A stretch of 5,771 nucleotides of DNA from Alphaproteobacteria bacterium (GTDB taxonomy: Bacteria; Pseudomonadota; Alphaproteobacteria; GCA-2731375), in assembly GCA_028281075.1 (NCBI GenBank), contig JANQKO010000016.1, positions 1 through 5,771 of the forward strand, in the 5' to 3' direction. Numbering within the stretch: position 1 is the first letter of the stretch; each line of letters starts with the position of its first letter. The notes beneath the pieces are model-generated. The model worked only from the letters and a program-made list of their open reading frames with translations, had not been told where the DNA came from and searched no databases. This document shows, in pieces, positions 1 through 5,771 of the stretch. The position numbers and the translations under genes were made by a program.

Positions 1-1038
<1,038 letters not shown>

Positions 1039-1082
1039 TGAGGCTCTCCCTTCTGCGGTCGTTCCGTCGACATTTTCTCCGG

Positions 1083-1844
1083 TCAGGTGGCGTAGTCCGG
1101 CTCGTCGCGGTCGAGCAGGCGCTTCAGCGACTCGAAATGCCGCGCGGCGGAGGCGGCGACATGCGGCATGATCTGCTCGTGCGTGTGCCGCGCCATGTTG
1201 TCGCTGACCTTCTTCAACGGCAGGCCGGTCGACATGGCGATGATCTGGGCCTGGCAGGCGCGCTCCAGGTAGTAGAGCGCGTCGAAAGCCTGGGCGACGG
1301 TCGGTCCGACCACGGTGACGCCATGGTTCGCCATGAACATCACCTCCTTGTCGCCCATGGCCGTGGCGATGCGGTCGCCCTCGTCGTTCGCCAGCGCCAG
1401 GCCGTTGAAGTCCTCGTCATAGGCGATCCGGCCGTAAAACCGGATCGCCGACTGGATCGTGGGTTCCAGCCGGCCGCCATGCACCTGCGTCAGCGCCGTG
1501 GCATGGGGCTGGTGCGTGTGCAGGACGCAGGCGGCGTCCGGCGCCATCAGGTGAATGCGCGAATGGATGTAGAACGCCGTGTCCTCGGCGATGCCGTCGC
1601 CCTCGATCACGTTGCCGTCGACGTCGACGACCAGCAGGTTGCTGGCCGTGACTTCCGACCAGTGCAGCCCGTAGGGGTTCAGCAGGAAGCGGTCGCGGCT
1701 GCCCGGCAGCATCAGGGTGAAGTGATTGCAGATCCCCTCGTGGAACCCGTTGCGCACGGCCAGGCGGAAGGCCGCGGCCAGATCGACCCGGGCCTGCCAG
1801 ACGGCGTCGTCGCCGGCCGGTACCGGTACTGCGGCTATGCTCAT
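1083..1844 (-). CDS. class II aldolase/adducin family protein
   Basis: This 253-residue cytoplasmic protein spans the whole class II aldolase/adducin domain, the fold of L-fuculose-phosphate aldolase and L-ribulose-5-phosphate 4-epimerase. The metal-binding histidines are visible as H109 and H111 (in LHTHQPH) and H174 (in NHGVTVVG). Further family landmarks are the N-terminal GICNHFT segment (37-43), LLNPYGLHWSEVTASNL (54-70) and the VDVDGNVIEG turn. Counting back from the histidines, the position of the catalytic Glu73 of fuculose aldolase falls on A90, as in the adducin-like branch, so a standard retro-aldol reaction is doubtful. A GTG seven codons upstream (1865) is in frame, but the strong GGGAGGG Shine-Dalgarno site sits inside those codons and points to the ATG at 1844. 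It is the first gene of a leftward pair with the formaldehyde dehydrogenase and is divergent from the TRAP operon. Substrate unknown; alternatives include a sugar-acid aldolase, epimerase or decarboxylase. Confidence 0.93.
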   Translation of the reverse strand: MSIAAVPVPAGDDAVWQARVDLAAAFRLAVRNGFHEGICNHFTLMLPGSRDRFLLNPYGLHWSEVTASNLLVVDVDGNVIEGDGIAEDTAFYIHSRIHLMAPDAACVLHTHQPHATALTQVHGGRLEPTIQSAIRFYGRIAYDEDFNGLALANDEGDRIATAMGDKEVMFMANHGVTVVGPTVAQAFDALYYLERACQAQIIAMSTGLPLKKVSDNMARHTHEQIMPHVAASAARHFESLKRLLDRDEPDYAT

Positions 1845-1854
1845 ATCCCGTCGT

Positions 1855-1861
1855 CCCTCCC
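1855..1861 (-). promoter_or_regulatory. Shine-Dalgarno site that decides the aldolase-like start
   Basis: The minus strand reads GGGAGGG here, about ten bases before the ATG at 1844. It lies within the first codons of the longer GTG-initiated frame (start at 1865), so it can serve only the ATG. Confidence 0.75.
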
Positions 1862-1876
1862 TCACATCAGCGCACC

Positions 1877-1905
1877 GTTATACACGGCGGTCCGGCGGCG
1901 TTCCA
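1877..1905 (-). promoter_or_regulatory. candidate sigma-70-type promoter for the aldolase-dehydrogenase operon
   Basis: On the minus strand TGGAAC (1905-1900) and TATAAC (1882-1877) are separated by exactly 17 bases. The -10 matches the consensus at 5 of 6 positions, the -35 at only 3 of 6. The start point would be near 1870, giving a leader of about 26 bases that contains the Shine-Dalgarno site. The weak -35 and the palindrome just upstream would fit activator dependence. Found by eye only. Confidence 0.4.
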
Positions 1906-1917
1906 GGCGAAGGCGTT

Positions 1918-1927
1918 CGGTTAACCG
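1918..1927. promoter_or_regulatory. perfect 10-base palindrome CGGTTAACCG, candidate operator
   Basis: The site lies between the two divergent candidate promoters, centred about 52 bases upstream of the predicted leftward start and about 59 upstream of the predicted rightward one. It is the longest perfect palindrome I found in the control region, and its position suits a dimeric regulator acting on both operons. No regulator gene is in the window, so the binding protein is unknown. Confidence 0.35.
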
Positions 1928-1928
1928 T

Positions 1929-1944
1929 CGATATGGCCGATATG
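1929..1944. repeat. tandem CGATATG direct repeat in the divergent control region
   Basis: CGATATG occurs at 1929-1935 and again at 1938-1944, a period of 9 bases, directly next to the CGGTTAACCG palindrome. It could be part of a regulator site or mere chance in 16 bases. Confidence 0.3.
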
Positions 1945-1946
1945 CG

Positions 1947-1975
1947 TTGATGGCCATTCGGGGCCCGGCTATGCT
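1947..1975 (+). promoter_or_regulatory. candidate sigma-70-type promoter for the TRAP operon
   Basis: TTGATG (1947-1952) and TATGCT (1970-1975) are separated by 17 bases; each matches the consensus at 4 of 6 positions. The start point would be around 1981-1983, giving a leader of about 65 bases before dctP. Found by eye only. Confidence 0.35.
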
Positions 1976-1982
1976 GCCGGCA

Positions 1983-2006
1983 TGTTCATCGGCGGCAGGC
2001 TGAACA
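1983..2006. promoter_or_regulatory. inverted repeat TGTTCA-N12-TGAACA at the predicted TRAP start point
   Basis: The two 6-base arms (1983-1988 and 2001-2006) are perfectly complementary, with a 12-base spacer. The repeat begins at the predicted rightward transcription start, where a bound repressor would block initiation. The arms are short and could arise by chance. Confidence 0.25.
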
Positions 2007-2031
2007 AGAACGACAGCCGCCAATCGGGTCT

Positions 2032-2038
2032 GGGAGGT
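2032..2038 (+). promoter_or_regulatory. Shine-Dalgarno site of dctP
   Basis: GGGAGGT lies eight bases before the ATG at 2047. It is far stronger than the site of dctQ, in keeping with a binding protein made in excess over its membrane partners. Confidence 0.75.
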
Positions 2039-2046
2039 ATCACAGC

Positions 2047-3105
2047 ATGAAGACACCCGCATTCCGTTTCGGCACCGCGCTGGCCGGCCTGGCGGCGGTC
2101 GGCCTGGTCACCACTGGCCTGGTCGCCACCGGCCCGGCCGCGGCGGCCGAGGTCGAAGGTCCGAAGGTCGACTGGAACCTGTCGCTCTGGGGCAAGAAGC
2201 GCGCCTTCACCAGGGGCCTTGAGGCCGTCGTCGCGCACGTCTCCGAGAAGACCGGCGGCAACTTCACGATCAACATGGCGCTTGGCGAGGCGCTGTCGAA
2301 ATCGCGTGAGAACCTGGACGGCATCCAGCTTGGCGCGTTCGAGATGGCGGCATTCTGCAACTTCTACCATCCGGGCAAGAATCCCTCGTTCATGGTGATG
2401 TCGCTGCCGTTCCTGCCGCTGGCGAACCCCGACGTGCACCAGAAGGTGGCCGAGGCGCTGTACCAGCACCCGGCCGCGGTCGCCGACATGGACCGCTGGA
2501 ACGCCAAGCTGTACCTGTCGTCCCTGCTGCCGCAGTACGAGTTCCTCGGCCGCGGCGACGCGCCGACCTCGATCAACGGCTTCGACGGCATGCGCGTGCG
2601 CGCCGGCGGCGGCATCGGCCGCGCCATGGAGGTGCTCGGCGCGACGCGGATGACCGTGCCGGCGCCGGAGGTCTATACCGTGATCGAACGCGGCACCGTC
2701 GATGCCGTGTCCTTCCCGTTCACCTACGCGCACTTCGCCTATCGCGTGCACGAGGTCGCCACCTGGTACACCTCGAACTTGAAGCCCGGCACCAGCGAAT
2801 GCCCGACGGTGATCAACAAGGACGCCTGGGCCAAGCTGCCGCCGCAGTACCAGCAGCTTCTGATGGACGCGAAGCCCGTCGGCTACGCGGCCCTGAAGCA
2901 GGCCTATGCCGATATCGACAAGAAGAACCTGCCGGTCCTGGAGCAGAAGCTGCAGAAGATCGTCTATTCGGACGCCGACCTGGATACGTTCCGCACCAAG
3001 GCCGGCCAGCCCGTCTGGGACGAATGGGTGGAGCAGAACAAGGACAAGTTCGATTCCGCCGGCGTGCTGAAGCTGGTGCTCGACACCGCCAAGGGGGCGA
3101 TGTAG
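2047..3105 (+). CDS. dctP: TRAP transporter periplasmic solute-binding protein (DctP family)
   Basis: This 352-residue secreted protein captures the solute in the periplasm and delivers it to the DctQM membrane complex. A Sec signal peptide is clear: K2 and R7, a hydrophobic core at about 9-29, and probable cleavage after A34 (AAAA-E). The mature chain has the DctP/family 7 layout, including SLPFLPLANP (119-128), NGFDGMRVRAGG (177-188) and ERGTVDAVSFPFTY (214-227). R185 in the GMRVR motif aligns with the arginine that, in characterised TRAP binding proteins, holds the substrate carboxylate. The substrate is therefore probably a carboxylate, but the sequence does not say which. It is the first gene of a dctPQM operon, divergent from the aldolase-like gene; start and Shine-Dalgarno site are unambiguous. 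The 104-base gap to dctQ holds a strong hairpin. The symbol names the family, not proven C4-dicarboxylate transport. Confidence 0.95.
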   Translation: MKTPAFRFGTALAGLAAVGLVTTGLVATGPAAAAEVEGPKVDWNLSLWGKKRAFTRGLEAVVAHVSEKTGGNFTINMALGEALSKSRENLDGIQLGAFEMAAFCNFYHPGKNPSFMVMSLPFLPLANPDVHQKVAEALYQHPAAVADMDRWNAKLYLSSLLPQYEFLGRGDAPTSINGFDGMRVRAGGGIGRAMEVLGATRMTVPAPEVYTVIERGTVDAVSFPFTYAHFAYRVHEVATWYTSNLKPGTSECPTVINKDAWAKLPPQYQQLLMDAKPVGYAALKQAYADIDKKNLPVLEQKLQKIVYSDADLDTFRTKAGQPVWDEWVEQNKDKFDSAGVLKLVLDTAKGAM

Positions 3106-3122
3106 GACGGATCGGGACTTCC

Positions 3123-3152
3123 GCCGGGACGTCGGACGCCCGATGTCCCGGC
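3123..3152 (+). promoter_or_regulatory. 13-bp intercistronic hairpin between dctP and dctQ
   Basis: GCCGGGACGTCGG (3123-3135) pairs with CCGATGTCCCGGC (3140-3152) around the loop ACGC. All 13 pairs form, one of them G-U (3131 with 3144). It starts 17 bases after the dctP stop. No T-run follows, so it is not a classical intrinsic terminator; a role in protecting the 3' end of the dctP message or in partial attenuation is more likely. The rest of the 104-base gap holds no convincing reading frame or promoter. Confidence 0.7.
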
Positions 3153-3209
3153 CATCGTCCGGTCTGACATGCGGCCGTACCCGCCTGAACACCGCAAGGC
3201 ATCCGCCTG

Positions 3210-3812
3210 ATGTCCGGCTTTGACCGCGCGCTCGCCCGCGTCGAGACGGCTTTCAACCTGATGGCCGCCTTCAGCATCTTCGTACTGATGTTCCTTGGCG
3301 TGGCCCAGGTGCTCGGCCGCAAGCTGTTCAACATGCCGATCTTCGGCTATCTCGATATCGTCGAGCAGGCGATCGCGCTGTTCGCCTTCCTGGGCATCGC
3401 CTACTGCCAGCGGCTGGGCGGCCATATCCGCATGGAGCTGCTGCTGACCCAGCTTCGCGGCCGCGCGCTGTGGCTGGCCGAAGCCGTCGGCATCGTGCTG
3501 GCGCTGGCCGTGATCGCGCTGCTGATCGAGAACAGCTTCGGGCATTTCCTGCGCGCTTATGAGTATGGCGACTCGACCATCGACGCCGAGATCCCGGTCT
3601 GGCCCTCGAAGCTGCTGGTGCCGATCGCCTTCACGCTGCTCTGGCTGCGGCTGGTGCTGCAGCTCGTGGAATATGGCCGGCTGGCGCGAAACCCCGACAG
3701 CAAGCCGCGCGGGGTGCCGACCATCGCCGCGCTGAGCGAGCAGGCCCAGCGCGAGATCCAGGACGCGGGCGTCGACGACGCGCCGTCACGGACGGCGCGG
3801 GACGGAGGCTAG
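3210..3812 (+). CDS. dctQ: TRAP transporter small transmembrane subunit (DctQ family)
   Basis: This 200-residue inner-membrane protein pairs with DctM to form the TRAP permease. Four hydrophobic segments are visible at about 14-36, 47-66, 87-109 and 131-153. The family landmarks follow in order: an aromatic/Arg stretch GRKLFNMPIFGYLDIVE (36-52), then GGHIRMELL (70-78) after the second segment, matching the conserved R-x-GGH-I pattern of DctQ. From about 156 the chain is a hydrophilic, charged tail of some 45 residues, longer than in many DctQ proteins. The ATG at 3210 is preceded only by a weak AAGG about ten bases away, so it is probably translated less efficiently than dctP. It lies 104 bases after dctP behind a hairpin. 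Its stop is three bases before the preferred dctM start, so the two are likely translationally coupled. Confidence 0.93.
   Translation: MSGFDRALARVETAFNLMAAFSIFVLMFLGVAQVLGRKLFNMPIFGYLDIVEQAIALFAFLGIAYCQRLGGHIRMELLLTQLRGRALWLAEAVGIVLALAVIALLIENSFGHFLRAYEYGDSTIDAEIPVWPSKLLVPIAFTLLWLRLVLQLVEYGRLARNPDSKPRGVPTIAALSEQAQREIQDAGVDDAPSRTARDGG
3804..3808 (+). promoter_or_regulatory. Shine-Dalgarno site that decides the dctM start
   Basis: GGAGG lies inside the last codons of dctQ. It is seven bases from the ATG at 3816 but only four from the adjacent in-frame GTG at 3813, so the ATG is preferred. Confidence 0.7.
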
Positions 3813-3815
3813 GTG

Positions 3816-5117
3816 ATGGATCCATTGACCATCGGCATCATCGGCATGGGCGGCCTGATCCTGCTGGTGGTGATCGGCGTGCGCGTGGTCTTCGCGGCGG
3901 CGATCGTCGGCATGGTCGGGCTGGTCTCCATGCTCGGCTGGGACGCCGGCACCGGCATGGCCGGCACCATCCCGCATTCGAAGTCGGTGGCCTATACGCT
4001 CAGCGTCCTGCCGATGTTCATCCTGATCGGCTATCTCGCCTTCCATGCCGGCCTGACCACGGCGCTGTTCGACGCGGCGCGCAAATGGGTCGGCTGGGTG
4101 CCGGGCGGTCTCGCCGTCGCCAGCGTCTTCGCCACGGCTGGCTTCGCCGCCGTGTCCGGCGCCAGCACCTCGACCGCGGCCGTGTTCTCGCGCATCGCCA
4201 TTCCGGAGATGCTGCGCAACAATTACGACCGCCGGCTCGCTGCCGGCGTGGTCGCGGCCGGCGGCACGCTGGCCTCGCTGATCCCGCCCAGCGCGATCCT
4301 GGTGATCTACGCCATCATCGTCGAGGAATCCGTCGGCCGGCTGCTGCTGGCGGGCTTCATACCGGGCATCTTCTCGGCCGTGATCTATGCCGGCCTGATC
4401 ATCATCCGCGCCAAGATGAATCCGGAGCTGGGCCCGGCGATCCGCGGCTACACCTGGGGCGACCGGTTGCGCGCGCTGCCCGGCACCTCGCCGATCATCC
4501 TGGTGATCTTCATCATCTTCGGCTGCATCTATTTCGGCTGGGCGACGCCGACCGAGGCCGGCGCCATGGGCGCCTTCGTCGTCTTCACCATGGCCATGCT
4601 GCGCGGCATGAAATGGCCGAACCTGCGCGACGCGCTGCTGGAGACGGCGAAGCTGACCGTGATGATCTTCTCGATCATCTGGGGCATTCTGGTTTTCGTG
4701 CGCTTCCTGGGCTTCGCCCGGCTGCCGGAGGCGTTCGCCGAGTGGATCATCGCGCTGCCGTTCCCGCCGATCGTGATCATCATCTTCATCCTGCTGGCCT
4801 ATGCCGTGCTCGGCATGTTCATGGACGCCATCGGCATGCTGCTGCTGACCCTGCCGGTGGTCTATCCGGCCGTGGTGGCGCTGGGCTACGATCCGATCTG
4901 GTTCGGCATCATCGTCGTGAAGATGGTCGAGATCTGCCTGGTGACGCCGCCGATCGGGCTGAACTGCTATGTCGTCAACGGGGTCAGACCGGACATACCA
5001 CTCGAGGACGTGTTCCGCGGCATCGGCCCGTTCTTCATCGCCGACGTGCTGACCGTGGCGCTGCTGGTGGCGTTCCCGCAGATCATCCTGTTCCTGCCGA
5101 ACACCATGTTCAACTGA
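3816..5117 (+). CDS. dctM: TRAP transporter large transmembrane subunit (DctM family)
   Basis: This 433-residue inner-membrane protein is the ion-coupled transport channel of the TRAP system. It is strongly hydrophobic throughout, with about twelve membrane segments. Family motifs are visible in order: SGASTSTAAVFSRIAIPEM (114-132), VAAGGTLASLIPPSAILVIY (146-165), then EESVGRLLLAGFIPG (170-184), TPTEAGAMGA (244-253) in the mid-protein, MDAIGMLLLTLPVVYP (336-351) and LVTPPIGLNCYVVNGV (375-390). The two Ser/Thr/Pro-rich re-entrant regions match the ion- and substrate-binding hairpins of solved TRAP structures, which are generally sodium-driven; sodium coupling here is inferred. Length is normal for the family. 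An in-frame GTG at 3813 would add one Met, but Shine-Dalgarno spacing favours the ATG. It is the last gene of the operon and ends 18 bases before a convergent gene. Confidence 0.96.
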   Translation: MDPLTIGIIGMGGLILLVVIGVRVVFAAAIVGMVGLVSMLGWDAGTGMAGTIPHSKSVAYTLSVLPMFILIGYLAFHAGLTTALFDAARKWVGWVPGGLAVASVFATAGFAAVSGASTSTAAVFSRIAIPEMLRNNYDRRLAAGVVAAGGTLASLIPPSAILVIYAIIVEESVGRLLLAGFIPGIFSAVIYAGLIIIRAKMNPELGPAIRGYTWGDRLRALPGTSPIILVIFIIFGCIYFGWATPTEAGAMGAFVVFTMAMLRGMKWPNLRDALLETAKLTVMIFSIIWGILVFVRFLGFARLPEAFAEWIIALPFPPIVIIIFILLAYAVLGMFMDAIGMLLLTLPVVYPAVVALGYDPIWFGIIVVKMVEICLVTPPIGLNCYVVNGVRPDIPLEDVFRGIGPFFIADVLTVALLVAFPQIILFLPNTMFN

Positions 5118-5135
5118 TCCGGCCCGCAGGCGGGG
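5118..5135. other. 18-base convergent gap between dctM and the AtuA-like small gene
   Basis: The two operons end face to face here. A short GC hairpin, CCCG-CAGG-CGGG (5123-5134), is the only structure. It has no T-run and only four base pairs, so I cannot call a terminator; readthrough would produce antisense RNA over both 3' ends. Confidence 0.3.
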
Positions 5136-5459
5136 TCAGTCGTCGATCTCGACCTCCAGGCCCAGGATCATGGCGCTCCACGACTTGCCGTGGCCATCCA
5201 AATTCAGCGACTCGTTGACGCCGCCTTCCAGCGCCGCGTCCATGACGAAGTTCAGGCCGTGGAGATGCGGCAGCTCGTGGCGTTCGACCGGTCCGGTCAG
5301 CACGCCGCCGAAGGCCGCCTTCAGGACCTCCGGCGTGACCTGCCGCCGCACCGCCGCGTAGTGCCGGGGCGCGTAGACCCAGAGCGAGACGTTCGACCGG
5401 TTGCCCTTGTCGCCGGCGCGGGCGTGCGCGATCTCGCGCAGCATTACCCGGCGGCTCAT
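5136..5459 (-). CDS. AtuA-related small protein (stand-alone C-terminal AtuA ferredoxin-like domain)
   Basis: This 107-residue protein matches the C-terminal domain of AtuA-family proteins, which in other organisms is often fused behind the DUF1446 domain. Recognisable landmarks are IAHARAGDKGNRSNVSLWV (10-28; the family pattern is roughly A-x-x-R-x-GDKG-x-x-N), a central VERHELPHLHGLNFVMDAALEGG (58-80; family E-LP-x-L-x-x-LNF) and SLNLDGHGKSWSAMIL (84-99). No metal-binding cysteine cluster is present, so ferredoxin-like refers to the fold only. The start ATG overlaps the stop of the DUF1446 gene as ATGA, and no good Shine-Dalgarno site is seen, which argues for translational coupling and probably a two-subunit complex. 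An internal ATG (5444) would give MLREIAHAR, a common start in homologues, and cannot be excluded. Biochemical function is unknown; AtuA was named from acyclic terpene utilisation in Pseudomonas. Confidence 0.85.
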   Translation of the reverse strand: MSRRVMLREIAHARAGDKGNRSNVSLWVYAPRHYAAVRRQVTPEVLKAAFGGVLTGPVERHELPHLHGLNFVMDAALEGGVNESLNLDGHGKSWSAMILGLEVEIDD

Positions 5460-5770
5460 GCCGTGAACAGCTCGACGCCGGGCGCGACCGCGTCGCGGTC
5501 GATGAAGGCCGAATAGGTCATCACGCTGGGGCTGGCCCGGCCGCGGAAGCCGCCGCCGGCCGCCGGGCCGCAACACAGCAGCGCCTCGACCTCCCACAGC
5601 AGCGTCTCGGCCTCCTCGCGGCCGGCGGCGCGCATGGCGCAGCGCAGGCGCACGTCCCGGCTGTCGGTCGCGTAGTCGGTGCCGGAGCCGTGCAGCGCAT
5701 TGACCCCGATCAGGTCGACCCGCAGCGGGGCGTTGCTGCCATGCACGTGCCGCATGCGCTCGACGACGAT
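5456..5770 (-). CDS. acyclic terpene utilisation AtuA-family / DUF1446 protein, C-terminal fragment (5' end outside the window)
   Basis: The reading frame is open to the window edge and ends at TGA 5458-5456. The 104 visible residues match the end of the DUF1446 (AtuA N-terminal) domain: LRVDLIGVNALHG near the left of the fragment, DVRLRCAMRAAGREEAETLLWEVEAL, then the glycine-rich CCGPAAGGGFRG, and a final stretch SVMTYSAFIDRDAVAPGVELF. A complete DUF1446 protein has about 450 residues, so roughly the first three quarters lie beyond the window. The M of MRHVHG is internal, because homology and the open frame continue upstream (IVVER). The gene is followed by the small AtuA-related gene with a four-base overlap. 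Its reaction is not known; neighbours such as acyl-CoA carboxylase or acyl-CoA dehydrogenase genes beyond the edge would tell whether it belongs to a terpene or leucine-type pathway. Confidence 0.85.
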   Translation of the reverse strand: MVVERMRHVHGSNAPLRVDLIGVNALHGSGTDYATDSRDVRLRCAMRAAGREEAETLLWEVEALLCCGPAAGGGFRGRASPSVMTYSAFIDRDAVAPGVELFTA

Positions 5771-5771
5771 G

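Larger units (their letters stand above)
1982..2050 (+). other. 22-codon reading frame ending in an ATGA overlap with dctP (possible leader peptide)
   Basis: An ATG at 1982 opens 22 codons (peptide begins MFIGGRLNKN and ends GLGGITA) and stops at TGA 2048-2050, overlapping the dctP ATG as ATGA. No Shine-Dalgarno site precedes it, so it could be translated only as a leaderless frame if transcription starts right at 1982, which the candidate promoter would allow. The dctP ribosome-binding site lies inside it. It may be accidental. Confidence 0.15.

Noticed and set aside
1845..1865. Upstream GTG start adding seven residues to the aldolase-like protein
   Set aside because: These codons contain the GGGAGGG Shine-Dalgarno site that serves the ATG at 1844; the extra residues look like untranslated leader.
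3123..3152. Intrinsic terminator between dctP and dctQ
   Set aside because: The stem is strong enough but no T-run follows it, and dctQ and dctM need transcription through it.
1969..3192. A 407-codon minus-strand open frame antisense to dctP
   Set aside because: dctP has a signal peptide, family motifs and a strong ribosome-binding site; the antisense product is repetitive, His/Arg/Gly-rich and unrecognisable.
4085..5218. A 377-codon plus-strand open frame shifted against dctM
   Set aside because: It is an Arg/His/Gly/Ala-rich frame-shadow of a membrane protein gene and runs into the opposite-strand AtuA-related gene.
5456..5755. A complete 99-residue gene starting at the ATG at 5755
   Set aside because: The frame and its DUF1446 similarity continue upstream to the window edge, so this ATG is an internal methionine.

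Overview
The window is a GC-rich stretch of proteobacterial DNA. The protein families, strong G/C third-position codon bias and TRAP gene order suggest an alphaproteobacterium; this is an inference from style, not from a marker gene. It is almost fully coding and contains seven protein genes in three transcription units. The genes at both window edges are cut by the edge. I see no tRNA, rRNA, CRISPR array, insertion sequence or phage gene.

Left part (1-1844, minus strand): a class II aldolase/adducin-family protein (1083-1844) is followed after 44 bases by glutathione-dependent formaldehyde dehydrogenase / class III alcohol dehydrogenase (1-1038, lacking only about its last 20 residues). Both have good Shine-Dalgarno sites and probably form one operon read leftward.

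Middle (1845-2046): a divergent control region of about 200 bases. It holds a candidate sigma-70-type promoter for each direction, a perfect 10-base palindrome between them, a CGATATG direct repeat and an inverted repeat at the predicted rightward start point. A 22-codon reading frame ends in an ATGA overlap with the dctP start.

Centre-right (2047-5117, plus strand): a complete TRAP transporter in the order dctP (periplasmic binding protein), dctQ (small membrane subunit), dctM (large membrane subunit). A strong 13-bp hairpin lies in the 104-base dctP-dctQ gap, while dctQ and dctM are nearly contiguous.

Right edge (5136-5771, minus strand, convergent with dctM after 18 bases): the C-terminal end of an AtuA/DUF1446-family protein, overlapping by ATGA a 107-residue protein that matches the C-terminal domain of full-length AtuA proteins. 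The two AtuA modules are therefore split into two coupled genes.

Functional reading: the transporter probably imports an organic anion using an ion gradient, and the divergent aldolase-like and dehydrogenase genes probably act on that compound or on an aldehyde made from it. The substrate cannot be read from the sequence. The aldolase-like protein keeps its three metal-binding histidines but appears to lack the classical catalytic acid, so its reaction may not be a standard aldol cleavage. No wholly new system is evident; the most unusual points are the split AtuA pair, the dctP-dctQ hairpin, the dctP leader and the aldolase active site.
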